A stretch of 64,000 nucleotides of DNA. It comes from Ruegeria lacuscaerulensis (GTDB taxonomy: Bacteria; Pseudomonadota; Alphaproteobacteria; Rhodobacterales; Rhodobacteraceae). The DNA lies in NCBI RefSeq assembly GCF_013033355.1, contig NZ_WQDY01000014.1:52514-116513 (forward strand), in the 5' to 3' direction. Every line of letters starts with the position of its first letter. Position 1 is the first letter of the stretch. The position numbers were made by a program, and so were the translations under genes. Positions 18,534 through 27,893 of the stretch are shown piece by piece. Below the pieces are notes generated by a model. That model made no database searches, had not been told where the DNA came from, and was given only the letters and a program-made list of their open reading frames with translations.

Positions 18534-18543
18534 AGACAGAAGA

Positions 18544-20007
18544 ATGACGGTCACGCTCAAATTCCAATCCACCGGCGTCGTGCCGGGCGACGGGCGTCCT
18601 GTATCGATGCAGGGGGGATCGCTGACTGTAGGGCGTGGTCCGGCCAATGATCTTGTACTGCCCGACCCCGAACGGACGCTCAGCAAGAATCATTTCGTGA
18701 TCGAGGATCACAATGGCAACGTGGTGATCGTGGACCTGTCGACCAACGGGACCTTTCTGAACTATTCAAAGATTGCTTTGGGTCGAACGCCGACACCGCT
18801 GAACAATGGCGATGTGTTGACGGCGGGCGGTTATGAGATGGTGGTCGAGATCGGCGCCGATTTACCCTCGTTCGAAGAGATGATCCCGCAGCCGATGCAG
18901 CAGGGCAATGTCTCGCCCGGACAGTCGCAAAACGCGCCGGACCCGCTGGATTTGCTGGACGCGTCCTCGCCGGGAGGGGATTTTCTGGATGACCTGCTGG
19001 GCGGTGAAGCCCCTAAAGGACCGGGTCAGATCGCAACGCCTGATCCCATGGACGAACTGCTGCCACCGCTCGGTGATGATGACCCGTTCTTTGCCAAACC
19101 TGCCGATGCGCATCAGGGCTTGGGGGCGAGCGACCCCATGCACAACCCCTCGGCCACGGATGCGTTTTCAGCACCCGCCAGTGGCGGCGGCGCGAACCTG
19201 ATCCCCGACGATTGGGATGATGATTTCCTGTCGCCGCAAGAGCCGTCCTCTTCGGACCCGTTTGCTGCGTCACCGCCGGAACCGGCCGCTCCACCGGCCA
19301 AGCCAACACCGGGCGGGCGTGCGGCCCCACCTCCGCCGTCGGAACCTGTGGCTCCGACGCCTGCGCCCGAGCCTGCGAATGAGCCCACAGTGGTCGAAAC
19401 GCCTGCGCCTGCTGCTTCAAGCGGCGATCAATCCGCCGCCCGCGCGCTGCTTGAGGCGCTTGAGGTGGACGATCTGCGCATCGACGACGCCGATCTGCCC
19501 GCCACGATGGGCCGGATGGGGCGCGTGTTACGGGCAATGATCACGGGTCTGCGCGAAATTCTGATGACGCGTACCTCGATCAAGTCTGAATTCCGCATTG
19601 ATCAGACGATGATCAGCGCAGGCGGAAACAACCCACTAAAATTCTCGATCAGCGCCGAACAGGCTATCGAGGCGTTGGTGAAACCGCGGGTCAAAGGCTA
19701 CCTCGCTTCTGAGGAGGCCACCGCCGAGGCATTGAACGACATCAAGGCCCATGAGGTCGCCATGGTCACAGGCATGGAGGCCGCGCTCAAAGGCGTTTTG
19801 TCGCGGCTCGACCCCGAGGTGCTGGCCGGGAAAATCGAAGGCTCCGGCAAACTTGGGTCACTTTTCAAGGGTAAGAAGGCCCAATATTGGGAAGTGTATG
19901 AAAAGATGTATGCGGAAATTTCGGATCAGGCCGAGAATGATTTTCACGATCTCTTCAGCCGGGAATTCGCGCGTGCGTATAAAGAACAGCTGGAAAAGCT
20001 GAAGTAA
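18544..20007 (+). CDS. tagH: T6SS-associated FHA-domain protein TagH (Fha)
   Basis: FHA proteins of T6SS loci bind phosphothreonine and relay signals from the PpkA kinase. Residues about 1-100 form the FHA domain, with VGRGPANDLVLPD, the SKNHF phosphopeptide-binding loop and LSTNGTFLN. A disordered Pro/Asp-rich linker (about 110-310) follows. The C-terminal 180 residues (LRAMITGLREILMTRTSIKSEFRID onward) match the conserved TagH C-terminal domain. I use ATG 18544 rather than an in-frame GTG 60 bases upstream, because the upstream extension would read through the PAAR gene. It starts the tagH-tssK-tssL-tssM-tagF-pppA run. Confidence 0.93.
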   Translation: MTVTLKFQSTGVVPGDGRPVSMQGGSLTVGRGPANDLVLPDPERTLSKNHFVIEDHNGNVVIVDLSTNGTFLNYSKIALGRTPTPLNNGDVLTAGGYEMVVEIGADLPSFEEMIPQPMQQGNVSPGQSQNAPDPLDLLDASSPGGDFLDDLLGGEAPKGPGQIATPDPMDELLPPLGDDDPFFAKPADAHQGLGASDPMHNPSATDAFSAPASGGGANLIPDDWDDDFLSPQEPSSSDPFAASPPEPAAPPAKPTPGGRAAPPPPSEPVAPTPAPEPANEPTVVETPAPAASSGDQSAARALLEALEVDDLRIDDADLPATMGRMGRVLRAMITGLREILMTRTSIKSEFRIDQTMISAGGNNPLKFSISAEQAIEALVKPRVKGYLASEEATAEALNDIKAHEVAMVTGMEAALKGVLSRLDPEVLAGKIEGSGKLGSLFKGKKAQYWEVYEKMYAEISDQAENDFHDLFSREFARAYKEQLEKLK

Positions 20008-20043
20008 CGCCCCATCGGGCGCAATAAAAAGGGAGGGCAGCCA

Positions 20044-21384
20044 TTGTCCTGGGACAGCAAGGTGCTTTGGACCGAAGGGTTGTTTTTGCAGCCCCACCAT
20101 TTCCAGCAGGCCGACCGGTATACAGAGGCGCTGGTGGCCGGGCTTGCGCGCCGGGTGACACCCTATGCCTGGGGGCTGAGTGCGCTTGAGCTGGATGACG
20201 AAGTGCTCAAGGTCGGGCAAATTGCGCTTAAATCCTGTTCAGGGCTGACGCCGGACGGGCAGGTGTTTCGCGTACCGCAAGCCGAAGACCATCCGCCCGC
20301 TTTGGAAGTGCCCGAAACGATCAAGGATTGCGTTGTTTACCTGACCGTACCGCAGCGGCGGCAAGGCGCGTCTGAGGTGGATCTGAGCGGGGCGGAACAA
20401 TCCGTCAGCCGCCTGCGTCCCGCCGAACAGGAAATCACCGACGTGATGAGCCAGCAGAAAAAGCCGGTGACGCTGGGCGTTGGCAAGCTACGGCTGCAAT
20501 TTGCGCTGGCGGTAGACGATCTGGCCGACAAGCTGGCCATTCCGATTGCCCGCATCATCGAAGTGCGTCCGGACAAAGAGATTGTCCTGGATCGCGGCTT
20601 TGTGCCCTCGGTCTTGGATGTGCGCGCAGCCCCGGCATTGGCGGGGTTCATGAACGAGCTTGAGGGGATGCTGTCGCACCGGATGCAGGCATTAGCCGGG
20701 CGGCTGTCCGAAGGTGGACCTGCCAAGGGTGCTGCCGAGATTTCGGATTTCCTGCTGTTGATGGTGATCAACCGCAACCTGCCGCTGGTGCGTCATTTCG
20801 CCAATATCGAAAACGTGCATCCAGAACACGCCTACCGCGTTTGCGCAGCCCTTGCCGGTGAATTGGCCACGTTCATGAGCGCCGAGAAAGAAGCCGTGCA
20901 ATTCCCCGCCTATCAGCACGACAACCTGACCGAAAGCTTTGCCCCGGTGATCCGAGTGCTGCGCCAATATCTCAGCTCGGTGCTGGAGCAGACGGCGATC
21001 TCGATCCCGTTGGAGCCGCGCAAATACGGCATCAGCGTCGGTGTGATTGCTGATCGCAAGCTGATCGGCTCGGCCGGATTTGTGCTGGCAGTTAATGCGG
21101 ATATCCCCGCCGAAGACGTGCGGCGGCACTTCGCGGGTCAGGCCAAGACCGGCCCGGTTGAGGAAATCCGCCAATTGGTGAACTCGGCCCTGCCGGGCAT
21201 CACTTTGCGCCCGCTGCCGGTCGCGCCGCGCCAGATCCCGTACCATTCGGGCGTGGTCTATTTCGAACTGGACGCAGCCAGCCCGTATTGGAGCAAGATG
21301 ACCACTTCGGGCGGGATCGCGGTGCATGTGTCGGGGCAATATCCCGGATTGCAGATGGAGCTTTGGGCGATCCGCAATCAGTAG
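20044..21384 (+). CDS. tssK: T6SS baseplate-membrane connector TssK
   Basis: TssK trimers connect the baseplate to the TssJLM membrane complex. The 446-residue sequence begins SWDSKVLWTEGLFLQPHHFQQ, highly typical of the family, and contains the usual IPIARIIEVRPDKEIVLD segment near residue 165 and the C-terminal GLQMELWAI. The start is a TTG, supported by AAGGGAGGGCAG seven to ten bases upstream and by the conserved N-terminus beginning exactly there. tssL follows after 93 bases. Confidence 0.95.
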   Translation: MSWDSKVLWTEGLFLQPHHFQQADRYTEALVAGLARRVTPYAWGLSALELDDEVLKVGQIALKSCSGLTPDGQVFRVPQAEDHPPALEVPETIKDCVVYLTVPQRRQGASEVDLSGAEQSVSRLRPAEQEITDVMSQQKKPVTLGVGKLRLQFALAVDDLADKLAIPIARIIEVRPDKEIVLDRGFVPSVLDVRAAPALAGFMNELEGMLSHRMQALAGRLSEGGPAKGAAEISDFLLLMVINRNLPLVRHFANIENVHPEHAYRVCAALAGELATFMSAEKEAVQFPAYQHDNLTESFAPVIRVLRQYLSSVLEQTAISIPLEPRKYGISVGVIADRKLIGSAGFVLAVNADIPAEDVRRHFAGQAKTGPVEEIRQLVNSALPGITLRPLPVAPRQIPYHSGVVYFELDAASPYWSKMTTSGGIAVHVSGQYPGLQMELWAIRNQ

Positions 21385-21477
21385 CCGTTCGGGCCGTTGA
21401 TTGGTACGAAACAAATTGATGGGGCTGCCTGCGTGGACCACTGGACCATGCGGGCGCTGTGAGGAAGCAGGTAGATC

Positions 21478-22911
21478 ATGTCCGACAACGATCCTTTTGC
21501 CGAACCGGACGATACAGATAAGACGGTCATTCGCCCCAACCCGGGTGGACGACGTCAGGCCGGGACCATGCCGCAACAACCCGCCGCGCCTCAGCAACCG
21601 GCGGGTTACCCCGAGCCGATGGAAGCGCCTCAGCCGCAGCCCGCTGCGGCAGGGGACGGATATGGCGTACCTCCGGCGCAGGCCCCACAGTCGCGCCCGC
21701 CACAAGGCGGTGGGGAACAGGTGGCCGCAACCGGGATGAACCGGTTGAACGCCTGCGCCGCACCGCTGTTTTCGCTGATCAGCCGTATTCGAAACCGCGC
21801 CCAGCACATGGACCCCGACAAGCTGCGCCAAAGCGTGGTGGCTGAAGTGCGCAGCTTTGAAAATGCCGCCCTACAGGCGGGCATCCCGGCGCAATCGGTC
21901 AAAGTGGCGCGTTATGCCCTATGTGCGACGCTGGATGATGTCGTGCTGAACACTCCGTGGGGCGGCCAGTCCAGTTGGGCGACGCAATCACTTGTTGGCA
22001 CCTTCCACCGCGAGACGGTGGGCGGGGATCGTTTCTACGACCTTCTGGCGCGGCTGGAACAGGAGCCTGCGAACAATATCGAGCTGCTGGAATTCGTCTA
22101 CATGTGCCTGTCGCTGGGCTTTGAAGGTCGCTTGCGGGTCGAACAAGGCGGACCGGACAAACATCTGCAAATCCGGCAGGGTCTGGCTCGGGTCATCCGG
22201 GCGCAACGTGGCCCTGTCGAACGTGATCTGGCCCCGCATTGGGAAGGTGTGGACAAGCCATACCGTGCGCTCAGTATGTGGAAACCGGTTTGGATTGCGC
22301 TTGGCGTGACGGCGCTTTTGCTGGTGATTGAATTCAGCGGTCTGTCCTATGTCCTGTCGAACAAGACGGAAAATCTTGTGGGTCAGATGTCGGTGATCGA
22401 CGCAGGCCCCGTGACCGAGTTGCAGCGCCGCGCGCCTCCGCCTCCACCACCTCCTCCGCAGGCGCAACCTCAGATCGCGAAGGTCGTCGAATTCCTTCAG
22501 CCCGAGATTGACGAGGGGTTGGTCGAGGTTTTTGAGAAAGGCAATACTCTGGTCATCCGCATCAAGGGGTCGGGTATGTTCGGGTCAGGCTCGGATAGCC
22601 TGCAAGACAAATTCCAAGAGCCGGTACGCCGGGTTGCCGTAGCGTTGAATGCCGAGCCGGGCACGGTGATCGTGACCGGGCATTCGGACAATGTGCCAAT
22701 CCGGTCAGCGCGCTTTCCGTCCAACCTCGCCTTGTCGCTGGCGCGCGCAAAATCGGTGATGAATAAGATGTCGCCCGAATTGACCGACCCCAATCGCCTC
22801 AGCGCTGAGGGCCGGGCCGATAGTGACCCGATTGCCGACAATTCCACCCGTGAAGGCCGCGCCACCAACCGCCGGATCGAGGTCCTGTTGGTGCAGGAGG
22901 ATACTCAATGA
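21478..22911 (+). CDS. tssL: T6SS membrane protein TssL with OmpA-like peptidoglycan-binding domain
   Basis: TssL (DotU/IcmH) anchors the T6SS in the inner membrane. This 477-residue form has a Pro/Gln-rich N-terminus (about 1-80), the cytoplasmic DotU helical domain (about 85-260), one transmembrane helix near 268-290 (WIALGVTALLLVIEF), a polyproline linker (eight prolines after RRA), and a C-terminal OmpA-like domain with GHSDNVPIRS near residue 402. The OmpA domain would hold the complex to peptidoglycan. This may matter because no tssJ lipoprotein gene is seen in the window. It overlaps tssM by four bases (ATGA). Confidence 0.95.
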   Translation: MSDNDPFAEPDDTDKTVIRPNPGGRRQAGTMPQQPAAPQQPAGYPEPMEAPQPQPAAAGDGYGVPPAQAPQSRPPQGGGEQVAATGMNRLNACAAPLFSLISRIRNRAQHMDPDKLRQSVVAEVRSFENAALQAGIPAQSVKVARYALCATLDDVVLNTPWGGQSSWATQSLVGTFHRETVGGDRFYDLLARLEQEPANNIELLEFVYMCLSLGFEGRLRVEQGGPDKHLQIRQGLARVIRAQRGPVERDLAPHWEGVDKPYRALSMWKPVWIALGVTALLLVIEFSGLSYVLSNKTENLVGQMSVIDAGPVTELQRRAPPPPPPPPQAQPQIAKVVEFLQPEIDEGLVEVFEKGNTLVIRIKGSGMFGSGSDSLQDKFQEPVRRVAVALNAEPGTVIVTGHSDNVPIRSARFPSNLALSLARAKSVMNKMSPELTDPNRLSAEGRADSDPIADNSTREGRATNRRIEVLLVQEDTQ

Positions 22912-25900
22912 CCGCCCGTAGAATCCTGAGATTCATCTTCTTGTCGATTTACACCGTGCTGTTTTTTACGGCGACGGCGTTGTCCTTGTGCCTTTATTTT
23001 TTCGGACCACTTATTGGGTCGGATGAATGGCGTCCTTTGGATGGGATGACGGCGCGGTTGATCTGGTGCGGTGTGATTTATGCGTTTTTCCTTATCATTG
23101 CGCTAACCATCTTCTTTGTTCGTCGTCGTCGCGAAAAGAAGCTGACCGAAGAAATCACCGAAGCCGTCAGCGACGGCGGCGACATGATCGACAGCGAAAT
23201 CTCGGAACTGCGCGGCAAGTTGAAAACCGCAATGGCAGAGCTGCGCAAGTCCAAGAACGGACGGCGGCATCTGAATGAGCTGCCGTGGTACGTGATGATC
23301 GGCCCTCCGGGCGCGGGCAAGACCACAGCCATTGTGAATTCCGGCCTGAACTTTCCGCTGGCCGATGAGATGGGCAAAACCGCGATTGGCGGTGTGGGCG
23401 GCACGCGCAACTGCGATTGGTGGTTCACCGAAAACGCCGTTCTGATCGATACGGCCGGGCGTTACACGACGCAGGAAAGCGACGCGCAGGTCGACAACGC
23501 GGCGTGGATTGGGTTCCTGGGGCTGCTCAAGAAATACCGTAAGCGCCAACCGATCAACGGGGCGATGATCGCAATCTCGTTGTCGGATCTGTCTTTGCAG
23601 GATGAGATCACCCAGAAAGAGCACGCCAAAGCCGTGCGTCGTCGTCTGGAAGAGTTGCGCGAAAAACTGGGCGTGCGCTTTCCAGTCTATATCCTGTTCA
23701 CCAAGGCCGACCTGATTGCCGGGTTTGCCGAGTTCTATGACAATCTGGGTAAGGAAGATCGCGAACAGGTTTGGGGTTTTACCTTGCCATTGGACAAGTC
23801 CCGGTCTGAGCAATCCCCGGTCGCCGCCTTTGACGAGGAATTCGCGTTGCTGCTGGGCCGTTTGAACGCCCAATCGCTGGAGCGGATGCAGACCGAGACC
23901 GACCCCCAGCGCCGCGCTTTGGTTGCGGGCTTCCCGATGCAGGTGGCCTCGTTCCGAAAAGTGGCGCATGAATTCCTGACCGAGGTGTTTCAGGACAGCC
24001 GCTATCAACACCGCCACATGCTGCGCGGGGTCTATTTCACATCCGGCACGCAAGAAGGCACTCCGATTGACCGGCTGATGTTGGGCATGGCGCGTACCTT
24101 CGGGATCGGACGTCAGGCGATTGGTTCGGGTCAGGGCTCGGGCCGGTCGTATTTCCTGACCCGCCTGTTTGATCAGGTGATCTTCCGCGAGGCCGGTCTG
24201 GTCAGCGCCGATGACAAGGTTGAGCAGCGCTATAAGATCACCAAATGGGCCTCGGTCGCGGCGACGCTGATTGCCGCTGTTGCAGTGGGTGCTCTGCTGG
24301 TTCGCAGCTTTTCGGGCAACTCCGAACTGATCGCCGAAGCACAAGAAGGCGTGTCCGCTTATCAGGCTGCAGCGGCGACGCTGCCACCCAGCCCGGTGGG
24401 CGATACCGATCTGGTGCCGGTGGTGCAGGCGCTGAACACGCTGCGCGATCTGCCCGCGAACCCGACCCTGTCCGACCCGGACCCTGAAACGCGCCTGACC
24501 TATGGCCTGTATCAGGGGGATGTGATTGGCACGCAGGCGGCGCAAACCTACCGCGCGGCGCTGAACCAGCGCCTTCTGCCACGTCTGCTGTTGCGTCTCG
24601 AAGAACAGATGAGCGCCAATATCAACAACCCCGATGTGCTGTATGAGGCGCTGAAGGTTTATCTGATGTTGGGTCTGCAAGGTCCGATGAACCAGAATCT
24701 GGTCAAGGAATGGATGAATATCGACTGGACGGTGTCCTTCCCAGGCCCCTCGCGCGAGGAATTCCGCGCTGATCTGAACGACCATCTTGAGGCATTGCTG
24801 AGCCAGCCGATGCAGGCCGTTGCGTTGAACGGGCCCATGGTCGAGCAGATACAGGGCCTGCTGTCGGAGCTGCCGCTGGCGCAGCGCGTGTATAATGGGA
24901 TCATCTCAAGCCCGTCCGCGACGGCTCTGCCTGAATGGCGGATCACCGAGGTCGGCGGCCCAGCGGTTGCGCGCGTTTTGGTGCGGTCCTCGGGCAAACC
25001 GCTGAATGACGGGATCGAGGGGATCTTTACCTATCGCGGGTTCAACGACGTGTTTGTCGGCGAGGCGGTTGGCGTGGCCAAACGGGTCCAAAAGGAAAGC
25101 TGGGTTCTGGGCCCGCGCGGCGAGGCGGAACAGACCGAACTGGCGCTGGCCGCGCTTAGCCGCGATGTGCTGGACCTGTATTACAACGACTATATCGCGC
25201 GCTATGACGCGATGCTGGGCGATATCGACATCGTGCCGATGGAAAGCCTCAGCCACGCTGTCGAAGTGACCAATGTGCTGTCCGGCCCGACCTCGCCTAT
25301 CGTGAATATCCTGAACTCGATCTCGGACGAAACGAAGCTGACCGAAAGCCGATCGGTTCTGCCCAATTCGGATGCTCTGGGTGAAGGGCTGTCCAGCGCG
25401 GCCAGCCTCGAGTTGCAGTCGGCGACCTCGGTCCAGACGCAAATCCTGCTTGAGGCCTTGGCCAAATCCAGCGGCGCGACCGCATCGCAGCCGGTGCAAG
25501 AGCCGGGCCAATATGTCGAGGATCGGTTTGCCTGGCTGCACCAGCTTGTTGACCGGCCCGAGGGGCAGCCCTCGCAATTGGATCAGTTGATGGGGTCGTT
25601 GACGGGCGTCTATCAGGAACTGAACAAGATGTCCTTCAGCGGAACCTCGGGCGGCGAGTCCGGGCAGGCGCTGCAGCAGTTTCAGCAAGAAGCGGCTCGC
25701 ATTCCCGGCCCAATGGAACGCTGGGCGGTGCAGATCATCGACGGATCGTCGGGGATCACGTCTGACAGTACACGGGCCTCGCTGAACGCACGCTGGCAGG
25801 CCAATGTGCTGGCCTTCTGCGAGCAGGTCGTCACTGACCGCTATCCGTTCAGTCGTAGATCCGGGGCAGATGTGGCGATGGGCGATTTCAGCCGGTTGTT

Positions 25901-26480
25901 CGGCCCGCAAGGTCTGATCGACACCTTCTTTACCAACAACCTCGCCAAACATGTGGACATGCGCACGCGCCCTTGGAGTTGGAAAAGCAGCGTAAACGAG
26001 GCCGATCTGGGCATTAGTCAGGCCGTTCTGACCCAATTCCAGAACGCCGCCGAAATCCGCGAGGCTTTTTTTGCCGCGGGCCCACAACCCCAGATTCAGT
26101 TCCAGATCATGCCCGAGGCGCTGGACCCCAAGGCAAAGGGCGTCACGCTTGAAATTGACGGACAATCGCTGGAATTCCGCCATCGCGGCGGGCTGCCTTC
26201 GCCGATGGCGGTCACGTGGCCGGGGCAGGTTGGATTGGCGCGGGTCACGTTCCAGCCCGATAAACGCAACATCGAAAGTGTGTTGTCCAAGGACGGGCCA
26301 TGGGCGTGGTTCCGCCTTCTGGACGCGGCCGAGGTGCGGCGGACCAACGTATCGGACCGCAAGAAGGTGATCTTCAATGTCGGCGGCCGGATTGCGATCT
26401 TCCAGTTGCAATCTGGCTCGGTCATCAACCCATTTGCCCTTCCGGCGCTGCAAAAGTTCAGCTGCCCTAAATCGTTCTGA
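22908..26480 (+). CDS. tssM: T6SS membrane protein TssM (IcmF/VasK)
   Basis: TssM spans the inner membrane and periplasm in the T6SS trans-envelope complex. At 1190 residues it is full length. Two N-terminal transmembrane helices lie at about 8-32 and 45-68. The cytoplasmic NTPase-like domain has Walker A GPPGAGKT at 132-139. A third helix near 450 (VAATLIAAVAVGALLV) precedes the large periplasmic domain. The family C-terminus, with EIDGQSLEFRHRGG and ESVLSKDGPWAWFRLLDAAEV, is intact. It overlaps tssL upstream by ATGA and tagF downstream by TGATG. Confidence 0.96.
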   Translation: MTARRILRFIFLSIYTVLFFTATALSLCLYFFGPLIGSDEWRPLDGMTARLIWCGVIYAFFLIIALTIFFVRRRREKKLTEEITEAVSDGGDMIDSEISELRGKLKTAMAELRKSKNGRRHLNELPWYVMIGPPGAGKTTAIVNSGLNFPLADEMGKTAIGGVGGTRNCDWWFTENAVLIDTAGRYTTQESDAQVDNAAWIGFLGLLKKYRKRQPINGAMIAISLSDLSLQDEITQKEHAKAVRRRLEELREKLGVRFPVYILFTKADLIAGFAEFYDNLGKEDREQVWGFTLPLDKSRSEQSPVAAFDEEFALLLGRLNAQSLERMQTETDPQRRALVAGFPMQVASFRKVAHEFLTEVFQDSRYQHRHMLRGVYFTSGTQEGTPIDRLMLGMARTFGIGRQAIGSGQGSGRSYFLTRLFDQVIFREAGLVSADDKVEQRYKITKWASVAATLIAAVAVGALLVRSFSGNSELIAEAQEGVSAYQAAAATLPPSPVGDTDLVPVVQALNTLRDLPANPTLSDPDPETRLTYGLYQGDVIGTQAAQTYRAALNQRLLPRLLLRLEEQMSANINNPDVLYEALKVYLMLGLQGPMNQNLVKEWMNIDWTVSFPGPSREEFRADLNDHLEALLSQPMQAVALNGPMVEQIQGLLSELPLAQRVYNGIISSPSATALPEWRITEVGGPAVARVLVRSSGKPLNDGIEGIFTYRGFNDVFVGEAVGVAKRVQKESWVLGPRGEAEQTELALAALSRDVLDLYYNDYIARYDAMLGDIDIVPMESLSHAVEVTNVLSGPTSPIVNILNSISDETKLTESRSVLPNSDALGEGLSSAASLELQSATSVQTQILLEALAKSSGATASQPVQEPGQYVEDRFAWLHQLVDRPEGQPSQLDQLMGSLTGVYQELNKMSFSGTSGGESGQALQQFQQEAARIPGPMERWAVQIIDGSSGITSDSTRASLNARWQANVLAFCEQVVTDRYPFSRRSGADVAMGDFSRLFGPQGLIDTFFTNNLAKHVDMRTRPWSWKSSVNEADLGISQAVLTQFQNAAEIREAFFAAGPQPQIQFQIMPEALDPKAKGVTLEIDGQSLEFRHRGGLPSPMAVTWPGQVGLARVTFQPDKRNIESVLSKDGPWAWFRLLDAAEVRRTNVSDRKKVIFNVGGRIAIFQLQSGSVINPFALPALQKFSCPKSF

Positions 26481-27166
26481 TGCAGCGGACTGGGTTTGGC
26501 GCGTTTGGTAAGATGCCTTCGGTCGGAGATTTTTTTCGGCTGGGGGTTTCACAGGATTTCGTCCAGCCATGGGATACCTGGATTCAGCACAGCATGTTAA
26601 ACGCTGCTGAAGCTCTGGGACCTGTGTGGGACGCGCATTACATGTCCGCACCCATTTGGCGGTTTTGTCTGGCGCCGGGATTGGCAGGCCCGCAAAAGAT
26701 GTTGGGCGTTTTGATGCCATCAGTGGATCGGGTCGGACGACGGTTTCCCCTGACTTTGGTATCGGGCGTATCTAATGAAGGTTCGGCAATTCTGTCTCAC
26801 TTCCGGGCCGAGGCGACATACCGCCAGCTTGAAGACTTGGCTTTGGCTGCGCTTGAGGATGACATGACGCGGGACAAACTGGCCGAGGGATTGGAGGCGT
26901 TGGTGGTTCCATTACAAGAGCCGACTTCTCCGGTTCGGGCCGAGGGAAACACGCTGGTTCTGACGCGCGGGGAAGTCGCTGACAGCCTGTTGCCCGACCT
27001 CGCGGCGGGGTTGGTCGCGCATCGCTATCGGTCTCCGACAATCTGGAGCACTGACATCGGCGGCGTCCCTCGGATGATGGTCTGCGAAGGTTTACCGCAA
27101 GGATCAAACATGCAAGGTTTGTTTAATCTTCACGCTGCAGTCTGGACCGAGGCAAGGCCACTATGA
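26480..27166 (+). CDS. tagF: T6SS regulator TagF (ImpM)
   Basis: TagF proteins are post-translational repressors of T6SS assembly, acting in Pseudomonas and Agrobacterium by binding or displacing Fha. The N-terminal signature GFGAFGKMPSVGDFFRLGVSQ and the APIWRFCLAPG and VDRVGRRFPLTLV segments identify the family; 228 residues is normal. The start overlaps the tssM stop (TGATG) and the end overlaps pppA by four bases (TATGA). In some alphaproteobacteria TagF and PppA are fused; here they are separate but coupled. Confidence 0.93.
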   Translation: MQRTGFGAFGKMPSVGDFFRLGVSQDFVQPWDTWIQHSMLNAAEALGPVWDAHYMSAPIWRFCLAPGLAGPQKMLGVLMPSVDRVGRRFPLTLVSGVSNEGSAILSHFRAEATYRQLEDLALAALEDDMTRDKLAEGLEALVVPLQEPTSPVRAEGNTLVLTRGEVADSLLPDLAAGLVAHRYRSPTIWSTDIGGVPRMMVCEGLPQGSNMQGLFNLHAAVWTEARPL

Positions 27167-27885
27167 ATTCAAGTCACCGCGTTCGGTACAGCGCCCGCAG
27201 CCACGTCGGCCTCAAGCGCAAGCTCAATGAAGATGCCGTTTTGGCCCTGCCCGAGGAAAGCCTTTGGATGGTCGCGGACGGTATGGGCGGCCACGAAGGG
27301 GGCGACTACGCCAGCCGTCTTGTCGCCGACATGGTCGCGGCAATCCCGCCGGCACTGCCACCAGCGGATCGACTGGTGAAGTTGCGGGATGTGTTACAGC
27401 AAGCGCATTCGGCAATCCGTCAAGAGGCTGAGACCCGTGGCGGTAAAACCATGGGCACGACCGTTGCCTGTATGATGCTGGCCAACGGCCATTTCGTCGG
27501 TTTGTGGGCGGGCGACAGCCGCATCTATTTGCTGCGTGACAACCAGATTCAAATGCTGACCACCGATCACTCGGTTGTGGCCGATCTGGTGTTGGCGGGC
27601 CAGATGAGCTGGGATGAAGCGGAACAGCATCCCCAATCAAATGCGATCAATCGTGCGGTTGGTGTCGGGGATGTGCTGGAACTGGACAAGATCCGGGGCG
27701 AGGTTCAGCCGGGCGACCGGTTCCTGATCTGCTCGGACGGGCTGAGCAAATACGCGACATTCCCGATGCTGGAAAAGGCGCTGTCCGAGATGCCGATTGA
27801 AACCGTCGCCGATCAGTTGATCCAGATCGCGCTGGACGGGGGCGGGGCCGATAATATCTCGGTGATCGTGGTCGATATTCCCTGA
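27163..27885 (+). CDS. pppA: PP2C-type protein phosphatase PppA of the T6SS
   Basis: PppA removes phosphate from the T6SS FHA protein, opposing PpkA and resetting the apparatus. The 240-residue PP2C domain shows the metal-binding motifs in order: NEDAV near residue 20, DGMGGHEGGDYAS near 40, WAGDSRIYLL near 115, SDGLSKYA near 185 and GGGADNISVIVV at the end. It has no membrane segment. It faces the ppkA gene tail to tail with only eight bases between the two stops, so no terminator fits there and antisense read-through between phosphatase and kinase transcripts is likely. Confidence 0.95.
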   Translation: MNSSHRVRYSARSHVGLKRKLNEDAVLALPEESLWMVADGMGGHEGGDYASRLVADMVAAIPPALPPADRLVKLRDVLQQAHSAIRQEAETRGGKTMGTTVACMMLANGHFVGLWAGDSRIYLLRDNQIQMLTTDHSVVADLVLAGQMSWDEAEQHPQSNAINRAVGVGDVLELDKIRGEVQPGDRFLICSDGLSKYATFPMLEKALSEMPIETVADQLIQIALDGGGADNISVIVVDIP

Positions 27886-27893
27886 ACCCCGCG

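Noticed and set aside
18484..18543. GTG start extending TagH by 20 residues
   Set aside because: The extension lies within the end of the PAAR gene and is not needed for the FHA domain. ATG 18544 is sufficient.
23103..26720. Two long minus-strand open frames (560 and 604 codons) opposite tssM
   Set aside because: Both oppose a clear tssM with full domain structure. Their products are rich in His/Gln/Arg, typical of antisense GC-rich frames.
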